The notes below the pieces were generated by a model, which did no database searches, had not been told where the DNA came from, and saw nothing but the letters and a program-made list of their open reading frames with translations. This document shows positions 51,101 through 57,305 of a stretch of 64,000 nt of DNA, piece by piece (positions within the stretch are counted from its first letter, which is position 1; each line of letters begins with the position of its first letter). Made by a program: the position numbers and the translations under genes. Where the stretch lies: the NCBI GenBank assembly GCA_036268055.1, contig DATAUW010000010.1:1-64000 (forward strand). The letters are read 5' to 3'. This stretch comes from Verrucomicrobiia bacterium. Its GTDB lineage: Bacteria > Verrucomicrobiota > Verrucomicrobiia > Limisphaerales > Pedosphaeraceae.

Positions 51101-52567
51101 AAGCTGGTGCAGAATCCGACGGCCAATCCCACAAATTATTTCCTGCCGGAGGAATCCCTCGACAAGCTCAAGGGCGAGTCGGCATTTGGTAACTGGCGTT
51201 TGGAAGTCCTGGATAACCGTGCTGGCGCGACCAATCCTGCGCCTTCGCTCGTAAGCTGGCAGTTGAGCTTGCAAGTCTCCGACAAGCTGCCGGAATCCAT
51301 CCCGCTTCAACATGCGTTGCCGCAGACCAACACCGTGGGTGGCAAAGGCATCGTCTATTACTCTGTGGCCGTGCCGTTGTGGGCGAAGTTTGCCACCAAC
51401 CAATTTAGTGTCGTCAGTGGTGGGCCGCTTAATCTGTATTATAGCTCGCTTGCGCCGCCCACGGGCACGAACGTCGGAGACGTGACCCTCTTCTCCAGCG
51501 TGAACGGCAGCAACGTCGTGACGCTTTCCACCACCAACGGTTCGCCGCTATTGCAACCGGGCCAGACGTATTACCTCGGTGTGCAAAATCCCAATGCCGC
51601 CCCGGCCTCCTTCATCATCGAAGTGGATTTCGACATCACCACCTTGAGCAATGCCGTGCCGGTGGCCAGCATGATCGCGCCGACGGACGTCCCGCAATAC
51701 TTCCAGTTCGACGTGCTCAGCAACTCCATCGTGGCGGCCTTCCAGGTCCTCAATCCTGTCGGCAACCTCGAAATGCTCGTCAAGAAAGGTCCGCCATTGC
51801 CGGTCAATACCGACTTCGATTACGCGGCCACCGCCTCGCCGTATCTCGTCACGGTGATCAGCAATTCGCTGCCCGTGCCCGTCGGCCCCGGCCGCTGGTA
51901 TATCGGCATCTTCAACACCGGCACGGGCCCCGCTACCTACAGCGTCGAAGCCTCGCAATCCGGCCCGCCGACGATCATCACCTTGACCAACGACGAGCGC
52001 TTCACCAACGTCGCGTCGCCTGGGCCCGCCTTGTCCACGTTCTATCAATTCTCCATCACCAATACCAACTCGGCGGCGCTGTTTGAATTGTATGGCCTCA
52101 GTGGCAACGTGGATCTCACGCTGCAACGCGGAGCCTTGCCCTACACCACGCCGTTTTTCGCCTTCAGCGGCAACGCCGGCCGGACGAACGAACAGATCGT
52201 CATCCGCACGAATGAGCTTGGCACGAACATCAACGGCACTTGGTTCCTCGGCGTGCCTAATGACACCGCCGGCAACGTGACCTACACCATCCACGCCGTC
52301 GTGACCGGAACCAATGGCATCCTGCCCTCACAAGTGCCCATCACGCCCACCATTATGGTGCCACCTGTCGGCTCCCCATTGGGCCCGACCCTTACCATCC
52401 CGACCGTGCAAGGCGAGATGTACGAAATCGATTCCGCGCCAACGCCCATTGGCCCGTGGATGGAGATTGCCATCATCACCGCCAGCGGTGAAACCACCAT
52501 CTTCACCGCCCCGCCACCCACCGGCAGCAGCACCTTCTATCGCGTGATCCAAATACCATCACCGTGA
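45143..52567 (+). CDS. Giant secreted subtilisin-like (S8) protease with P-domains and a LamG domain
   Basis: 2474-residue exported protein. An N-terminal signal or anchor (KSLFWYAVCLLCLGGAVYSW) is followed by a propeptide-like part. The S8 domain has catalytic Asp318 (NINDDGVDATHPDL), His346 (SGHGTHVAG) and Ser712 (SGTSMAAAG). A beta-rich region follows with several P-domain-like modules (RIEHPRESDLVLTLISPQGT; AFGNWRLEVLDNRAG). A LamG/concanavalin-like domain runs from VSWYKAEGNGFDSATGNNQG to QDIYAAGSAGKC and appears inserted in another beta domain. The C-terminus is the YRV-type module (FYRVIQIPSP). An alternative ATG at 45107 adds 12 basic residues. It probably degrades extracellular protein; the substrate is unknown. 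Confidence 0.88.
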   Translation: MQRKSLFWYAVCLLCLGGAVYSWHLGDQWQAEKNAAHQAAEPSGNAHKSTTPHAFAPAVATTNAAVLAPALSPAAIAAAKKKNPYPYRLTNSTESVQQLIHNDKAILLGNAMFDTGKALDLASIPDRLRAPANGGSYIVQARGALDDNFRETLRNANATIVSYIPNNAYLVRVSDSGAQQLSANPQTQSVLAYQPYYKLDPSLLQLAMTDTSATPPNGVKLTVFPDAIQATRTALDQMGAIVVGQDQSPFGPVLAVEPAQGTLSAVASLPGVQVVAALHRRVHANDLVRPTLGAATDNFTTTNYLGLSGNGVLLNINDDGVDATHPDLTGRLTSDNPGNLVDTSGHGTHVAGTIMGSGTESTTVSPVPPGSATNNAPNASPLVFRGLAPSADAFVISFLEPDSYMQETAARTNAFISNNSWNYTGDAGYDIAAASYDAAVRDALPEVTGSQPILYVFSAGNDGGAATDGTAGDADTILSPATAKNVITVGAVEQLRNITNDAVVDGMTNFPFQADTDSSDQVADFSSRGNVGVSVEGTAGRFKPDLVAPGTYVISDRSQQWDQQAYYNPTNDTQTFLPNRNVTTNLLDLLPPIFIEDNDVRIEVIISTNRFSPNPMPPIPIYAVINSTVVNPTTNDFVGTNAVVFPTNGLALVPFDSLRVGIGNLTNPPINYDVTIHVFSTNDTGFFIALSNLNNSFGSNSPVYYRYESGTSMAAAGVSGMLACMQEFFNTHSLSYSPALMKALLINGANPLDDYDLQVNTGLNSQGWGVPSLTNTLPPPFANFTAANRNTMPVLFIDQNLTNVIATGQSNSYNITVTPDGQNQDLRITLVWTDPPGNPVAGTKLVNDLDLIVRDSQSNYYYGNDIPAGSIYNELGDTNSPIADSVNNVENVFLQEPVDTNFTITVLGRRVNVNAVTANNTSVVQDYALVISSVATPGQPLVASPFTNFVAVATPVTIPTADEVTNVIIATNGVPLFNQRVGANSQFSGSTNGTLAQWNFYVYTNTAITDPTLTNAASFTNLAFVTFSPPSLGVPRMEASGELVSPDPGVTRYAGADVDLYVSTNSGLTNLNPAALATALVSTSRTGTEKVLITDAPSRVYYIGVKSEDQQGAQFDLLATAVNEPFDQTDGNGNTIVTMLTPFPVVIPPGGPSNPNHALILGVTTSTQLIRKVLVTNEVTHQEFGDLIGTLTHEDAKPVSAVLNNHSFFLNTTDQTNTFVYDDSGENEIPGSRTSDGPGTLRNFTGDTASDGIWRFVMVNDSSLTDTGAVLNFVITLEPQPPLNGFTIKIPAESFFYDFVDVPADATNLTITVAQQGTSDSVDLYVREGDFPTQSIFDFFTAINSPGGSLTISKFSNPPLNADRYFFGIFNPNPEPVTLVVTVQLGISLAAAGPATFTSRGNEPLLDDAVTYSTNFVNANSDVVSTEVGVRIEHPRESDLVLTLISPQGTRVLLAENRGGLDTNGYGSGMNVTNVFPVTANGDNSASTNTIGLTNDAGTLLINYDFFQLADDLRVFYDGNQIYDSGLIAGSGNISVDFGPGNSTNIEIIMNQPGTNPDTNGDKWTYTASIVTKNVTYAVFSEDTNLATIPIKFALPPFGNASAGIGGSNVLTSSFEGVAAGPYLDQSTVDGWTVHSNQVPLAASNAVRVVTVPQFAASENNTISGSNVVALHAGSISRVLPTIAGRNYTLTFENHGRPSLAPVSWYKAEGNGFDSATGNNQGMLENGAIATAAGEVGEAFSFNGTSQFLLVPDSHTLEFTGPMTLEAWIFPTDISSSHSIMSKFDAIDMSQTAYILQMEAGGLVFFSLNPVGNDQTQAYGLAESSIGVPINQWSHVAGTYDGTNLDVYINGLLEGTVPYSAGIFPGSDNLGIGANLGGETVPNLNGGNVNLFKGLIDEASLYGADLSVVEIQDIYAAGSAGKCLSDGCIVSATVMLGSAPHEISGIDKWEINSFTFTAPSNNMVLTITPDTNFDGSIEDGMLLDSFKLVQNPTANPTNYFLPEESLDKLKGESAFGNWRLEVLDNRAGATNPAPSLVSWQLSLQVSDKLPESIPLQHALPQTNTVGGKGIVYYSVAVPLWAKFATNQFSVVSGGPLNLYYSSLAPPTGTNVGDVTLFSSVNGSNVVTLSTTNGSPLLQPGQTYYLGVQNPNAAPASFIIEVDFDITTLSNAVPVASMIAPTDVPQYFQFDVLSNSIVAAFQVLNPVGNLEMLVKKGPPLPVNTDFDYAATASPYLVTVISNSLPVPVGPGRWYIGIFNTGTGPATYSVEASQSGPPTIITLTNDERFTNVASPGPALSTFYQFSITNTNSAALFELYGLSGNVDLTLQRGALPYTTPFFAFSGNAGRTNEQIVIRTNELGTNINGTWFLGVPNDTAGNVTYTIHAVVTGTNGILPSQVPITPTIMVPPVGSPLGPTLTIPTVQGEMYEIDSAPTPIGPWMEIAIITASGETTIFTAPPPTGSSTFYRVIQIPSP

Positions 52568-52617
52568 CGCGGCGGTAGTTTGATTCACATGGGCGCAGCT
52601 TGGTTTCTGTCGCGTCT

Positions 52618-52920
52618 CAGTTTCTTGCAACCCGGAGAGTTGCTGGATATTAGCCGGGCGGTTGAGGCGCGCGTAGCCACGATACCCCCGGAACACCGAG
52701 CCCATTATTCTTTGCGTCCTGAAAGAACGCCGGAACTTGTTATGGCGTGGTAAGGCGGAACTGCCGCTCCGTCGAGTCCCGCAGAGACAACCGATAATCC
52801 GGCGCATGGTACGGCGGAGCTGCTCCGCCATCCGAAGTCCCGCAGGGACGACCGACCTTAGCCCAGCCATTTATGGCTGGGTTTGCATCCGTTCCAAACC
52901 AAGTCCCGCAGGGACGAAAG
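52618..52920. repeat. Inverted copy of the composite palindromic repeat
   Basis: Read on the minus strand this region repeats the elements of 2095-2569 in the same order. These are GTCCCTGCGGGAC hairpins, the palindrome CCCAGCCAT-tt-ATGGCTGGG (52862-52881 here), then CTTTCAGGACGCAAAG, TTCCGGGGGTA, CCGCCCGGCTAATAT and CCGGGTTGCAAGAAACTGA. An extra palindrome GGCGGAGC-TGCTCCGCC lies at about 52814-52830. It sits between two convergent giant genes and may act as a shared transcript end. A minus-strand frame through it (52559-52870) is a repeat by-product. Confidence 0.85.
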
Positions 52921-52994
52921 AAATTCTGCAACCACTCTGCCATCGCCCATAAAAATCAATTATAACCTCCAAAGCCTGCCAGCATCGTGACCAG

Positions 52995-55900
52995 CTACGG
53001 CAACCTTACCCGATAATAACGATTCAAAGTGGCAGCGCTATTAGTAGTCGAAAACGAAGCCGTTCCATTCGCCGCCACCTTGTTCGTTGCGACCGATGTC
53101 CACGTCACCGGCTGCGCGAGGTTCGTCGCCGTCTGAAGAATATAAGTGGCTCCCACCGCGCCATTGAGTTGCAGTTGCAATACACCCGGACCCGCGACCA
53201 ACGCACTCAACGGAGAAAGTCCCACCGGCAAATTCACGCTATTCGTCGTGCTGCCATACGGGCTTGTGACGATCAGGTCATAAACTCCCGCGTTGGTGAT
53301 CGTAAGATTGGTGAGCACCAATGTGGACGAAGTGAAAATTTCGCGGATGCGATTATTTCCCTTGTCCGCGAAATAAATGCTGTCCTTCGAATCCACGATC
53401 AAACCGCTGGGCGAACTGAGAACCGCATTCGTAGGCGAACCACCATCCCCCGAGAAACTTCCCGCGCCCTTGCCTCCGACAGTCGTGATGATCCCATTCG
53501 TATTCACCACGCGGATGCGCCCATTACCCGTATCCGCGATAAAAATATTGCCAAAGCTATCCAAGGCCACCCCCGTCGGAGATGAAAGCACGGCATTCGT
53601 AGCCTGTCCACCGTCACCGGAGAACGCTCCGGAACCTTTTCCCGCGATCGTCGTGACAATTCCATTGGTATCCACCACGCGAATGCGGCCATTCGCGGTA
53701 TCAGCAATAAAAAGATTGCCATGTGCATCCACCGCCAGGGCGCCCGGCGAAGACAAGCCAGCATTGGTCGCCGCGCCGCCGTCGCCGGAAAAAGTTCTGC
53801 TCTTCGCCATGCTTCCCGCGATAGTTGTGATGATCCCATTCGCATCCACCTTGCGAATCGTGCCGTGAGTCGTATCCGCTATGAGCAGATTCCCTGACGC
53901 GTCCAACGCCACGGCCTGTGGCCCTGAAAGTCCCGCTTTAACGGCAGGCCCGCCGTCGCCAAGCGTGGCAGTATTGGTTCCAGCAAAGGTTGTAATGATG
54001 CCATTGGTATCCACCTTGCGGACGCGATTATTGGCGGTGTCAGCAATGTAAATATTTCCGATCGCATCAACCGTCACCCCACTCGGCTGCGACAAATTAG
54101 CGATCACCGCCGGACCACCGTCTCCGCCGAAGGTAATAAAGGAATTGTTGGTTCCGGCCACCGTCGTGATGATTCCATCGGTCCCAATTTTGCGAATGCG
54201 ACTGTCTTGCGTATCCGCGATATAGAAATTGCCTGCTAAATCTGAGGCCAATCCCATTGGGGCACTCAAAGCGGAATTGGTCGCCGCGACGCCATCGGTC
54301 ACAGTCGCGGAACCATTCCCCGCGATAGTTTTAATAAAATTATTGGGCACATTCGTTCCATGTATTTGCCATTGATAAATAAACGGCCCAGGACCTGAAA
54401 CCGTCGCGGTAAGGGTCAGGCTATTGCTCAATATGCCCACCGGATTAGCCGGAGTCAGCGTAACCACCGGTGGAAAACTAAGAACAACGAAAGCGACCGT
54501 TGAAGTCACGGTATTATAATCAATCGAATCCACCGGTGTGAAAACAGCCGACAATATATTCGTGCCGGGCGAAAGCACCACCCCAGCCCCCGGATTGTAG
54601 CTGAATGAACCAGCCACATCCGCAGACGCGTCGAGTTGGTTCGTATCAAGCGCAGCCCCATATTCAACCGTCGCAGGCGTGGGCCACGTGATGTTGGGCG
54701 TCAACTTGTTTGCGGGCAGGAATGTCGCGAGACGAATAGTATTATTGTCACTATCCGCGACGTACAAATTCCCGTTCGCATCAATGGCAACAGCGTTGAC
54801 ATCAGAGAAAAGTGTCTCGTTATTGAGGCCGTCCGCGCTGCCATAAGCGCCGGGCAAACCACCAATCGTCATCGAAACCCAATTCGTACCCACCGGCGAC
54901 AACTTCCGGATCGTATAATTTCCGCTATCGGTAATATACAAGTTCGTTTGCATATCCACCGCGATCCCCATCGGATGGAAAAAGAGCGCCGCATTATTCG
55001 TCCCGTCCACAATGCCCGAAATTCCCGGCTGTCCCGCAATCGTGGTGGAAATCCAGGCACTGTTGCTCAGCGTGAGTTCGCGAATCGTATTATTATCAGT
55101 GTCCGCGATGTAAAGATTGGTGCGCGTATCCGCCGCGATTCCCGTAGGAAAACTGAAACGAATATTCGCGCTGACGCCGTCGTTCGTGCCCGTAGTCAGC
55201 ATGGCCGGACCGGCGATGGTACTTGGCGAATAAGAGCCATTGAACAAGGCGAGCTTGACGATGGCGGTTCCTTCGGTGTCCGAAATATACACATTGCTGC
55301 TCGTATCCAATGCAATTCCCTGTGGAGTATCCAGGGACGATGGCGGGTTGCCTGTTAAAGTCAAATTGCCCCCAATCGTTTTGGCGACGTAATTAGTGCC
55401 AGTCAAAGTCAGCTTGCGCACCGAAGTTTCGTCCGCAACATAAACATTCGACGCCGCATCCGCGGCCACCGTCCAGGGAAGAACAAACGTCGTAGATTGA
55501 TTGGTGCCGTTGGCCGCGATTCCGCGGAATGGTTTTCCGGCAATCGTGCTGGAGTTCCAATTCGTACCGTCAAAAGACAACTTGCGCACAGTGCTTGCAA
55601 GGCTGTCCGCCACATAAATATTTGTGCCGCCGTCCACGGCAATCCCCGTCGGTCGGTCAAATTGAACGCTGCCATTCGCTCCATCCGCGATGCCGATTGA
55701 ACCAGCCTGCCCGGCAATCGTGCTCGAAATCCAATTCGTGCCCGCCGGTGTCAATTCGCGGATCGTGCAGTTGAGCGTGTCCGCAATGACAAGATTGTTT
55801 TGGGCATCCAGAATGATTCCCTGCGGACGAAAGAACAACGCGTTGGTATTCGTTCCATCCGTGCTTCCAACAATGCGGGGAACGCCCGCTATCGTGCTCG

Positions 55901-57095
55901 AAATCCAATTCGTTCCGACCGGCGAAAGCTCGCGGATGGCATCATTGAATTCATCCGCGACAAAAAGATTGGTCTGCGCATCCACCGTAATTCCATAAGG
56001 CACGGATAATTGGATGCTGCCATTCGTCCCGTCATTACTGCCAGAAGAAGTGCCCGTGAGAAGATTTTTTATCCAATTCGTGCCGCTCGGCACAAGCTGA
56101 TAGATGCCATCTGTCGAAGAATCGGCCACATAAATATCCCCACTGTTATCCAGCCCAATGCCAAGCAAACTGGAGAACCCAGTGGCCAGCGTGGTGCATA
56201 TAAAGTTAGTGCCGTCCGTGGTGAGCTTTCGCACTGCCCTGCCGTCAGAGATATAAATATTCCCCATCGCGTCGCTGGTCAGTCCACCAATGGATTGAAA
56301 CCGTATCATGCCATTCGTCCCATCCACCGAACCGAACGAAATCAGTGAACCCGCGACGGTGCTCACTACCCAATTCGTTCCCGACAGGGTCAACTTGCGC
56401 AGCACAAGATTATGATTATCTCCCACATAAATATTCCCGGAAGGGTCAACCGCAATCGCATCCGGCTCAAAAAATAATGCGCCACTGCCAATGCCGTCGT
56501 TCGTGCCGATGACTCCGGGCAGGCCCGCAATGGTGCTCGAAACCCAATTCGTGCCGTTGCGCATCAACTCACGAATAGTCGAGTCGAAAGTGTTAGCGAT
56601 ATAAATATTTCCCTGCGCATCTTTGGCGATTCCTGATGGCCGGTTAAAATGAGCGCCATTATTGGTTCCGTCCACCGAACCGGCTATTGCCGTGCCGGCA
56701 ATCGTGGTCCAAATGTAGCTGGGTTCAATGTGATAAGTATATCCCTGAAGCAGCATTGAGCTTTTGCCGTCAACATTGCTGACCGTAACGCTCACCGGGC
56801 CAAAATATGCCGGAGGAGTAATGACCGTGAGTGCGTTGCTGTTCACGCTGACGGACAAGGCAGCGCTGCTGCCAAAACTTACCGTCGTGCCCGGCTGAAA
56901 ACCAGTTCCAGTGATGGTGACAATGGCCCCGCCGTTCGTTGGCCCAAAGTTCGGAACGATTTGGCTAATCATCGGCGGCGGCACTGGATCGGCTGCGGCG
57001 TTCAATGCGAGCGATAGGATTGCCAGAAGCGAAAGAACCTGCAAAAAGCGAATTTGAAGTCTCCCTGCGTTTCCACCTTGAATGAATAATTTCAT
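52995..57095 (-). CDS. Giant secreted NHL-repeat beta-propeller protein
   Basis: 1366-residue exported protein. The signal peptide is FLQVLSLLAILSLALNAAA-D. An IPT/TIG domain (PNFGPTNGGAIVTITGTGFQ) is followed by a long set of NHL repeats of the kind FNRPSGIAKDAQGNIYIANT, FDSTIREL. A linker with an Ig-like module (ITWPTPATVEYGAALDTNQL) and PFIYQWQIHG comes next. A second NHL set with almost identical 56-residue units follows (NGRIRVVDTNGIVTTIAGKG). An Ig-like part and the YRV module (YYRVRLP) end the protein. ATG 57095 is chosen; the frame extends to a TTG at 57128. NHL propellers bind proteins, RNA or sugars, so no reaction is assigned. Divergent from uvrA. Confidence 0.87.
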   Translation of the reverse strand: MKLFIQGGNAGRLQIRFLQVLSLLAILSLALNAAADPVPPPMISQIVPNFGPTNGGAIVTITGTGFQPGTTVSFGSSAALSVSVNSNALTVITPPAYFGPVSVTVSNVDGKSSMLLQGYTYHIEPSYIWTTIAGTAIAGSVDGTNNGAHFNRPSGIAKDAQGNIYIANTFDSTIRELMRNGTNWVSSTIAGLPGVIGTNDGIGSGALFFEPDAIAVDPSGNIYVGDNHNLVLRKLTLSGTNWVVSTVAGSLISFGSVDGTNGMIRFQSIGGLTSDAMGNIYISDGRAVRKLTTDGTNFICTTLATGFSSLLGIGLDNSGDIYVADSSTDGIYQLVPSGTNWIKNLLTGTSSGSNDGTNGSIQLSVPYGITVDAQTNLFVADEFNDAIRELSPVGTNWISSTIAGVPRIVGSTDGTNTNALFFRPQGIILDAQNNLVIADTLNCTIRELTPAGTNWISSTIAGQAGSIGIADGANGSVQFDRPTGIAVDGGTNIYVADSLASTVRKLSFDGTNWNSSTIAGKPFRGIAANGTNQSTTFVLPWTVAADAASNVYVADETSVRKLTLTGTNYVAKTIGGNLTLTGNPPSSLDTPQGIALDTSSNVYISDTEGTAIVKLALFNGSYSPSTIAGPAMLTTGTNDGVSANIRFSFPTGIAADTRTNLYIADTDNNTIRELTLSNSAWISTTIAGQPGISGIVDGTNNAALFFHPMGIAVDMQTNLYITDSGNYTIRKLSPVGTNWVSMTIGGLPGAYGSADGLNNETLFSDVNAVAIDANGNLYVADSDNNTIRLATFLPANKLTPNITWPTPATVEYGAALDTNQLDASADVAGSFSYNPGAGVVLSPGTNILSAVFTPVDSIDYNTVTSTVAFVVLSFPPVVTLTPANPVGILSNSLTLTATVSGPGPFIYQWQIHGTNVPNNFIKTIAGNGSATVTDGVAATNSALSAPMGLASDLAGNFYIADTQDSRIRKIGTDGIITTVAGTNNSFITFGGDGGPAVIANLSQPSGVTVDAIGNIYIADTANNRVRKVDTNGIITTFAGTNTATLGDGGPAVKAGLSGPQAVALDASGNLLIADTTHGTIRKVDANGIITTIAGSMAKSRTFSGDGGAATNAGLSSPGALAVDAHGNLFIADTANGRIRVVDTNGIVTTIAGKGSGAFSGDGGQATNAVLSSPTGVALDSFGNIFIADTGNGRIRVVNTNGIITTVGGKGAGSFSGDGGSPTNAVLSSPSGLIVDSKDSIYFADKGNNRIREIFTSSTLVLTNLTITNAGVYDLIVTSPYGSTTNSVNLPVGLSPLSALVAGPGVLQLQLNGAVGATYILQTATNLAQPVTWTSVATNKVAANGTASFSTTNSAATLNRYYRVRLP

Positions 57096-57305
57096 AAATA
57101 TGCGGCGCGGACTGATTCCTGTATTCAAAGATGCGTTTCGCCACAGCCGTTCATTTGCGCGAGACGTTTCCCTGTATTATGTCGGATAATTTTTCGTAAA
57201 TCAGAATGGCCTTGTCAATAATTTCCGGTTTTTTCGCATTGCCCTTTGCATCCGCCGCGCTCTCGGTTAGATTTAGCGATTGTTCAATCAACAAATTTGG
57301 CTGAA

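Noticed and set aside
52559-52870. 103-codon minus-strand frame starting MAGLRSVVPAGL
   Set aside because: It lies wholly in the inverted copy of the composite repeat and the start word is the hairpin GTCCCTGCGGGAC in translation.
57129-57305. LexA-type SOS operator before uvrA
   Set aside because: No palindrome resembling known LexA boxes was visible.
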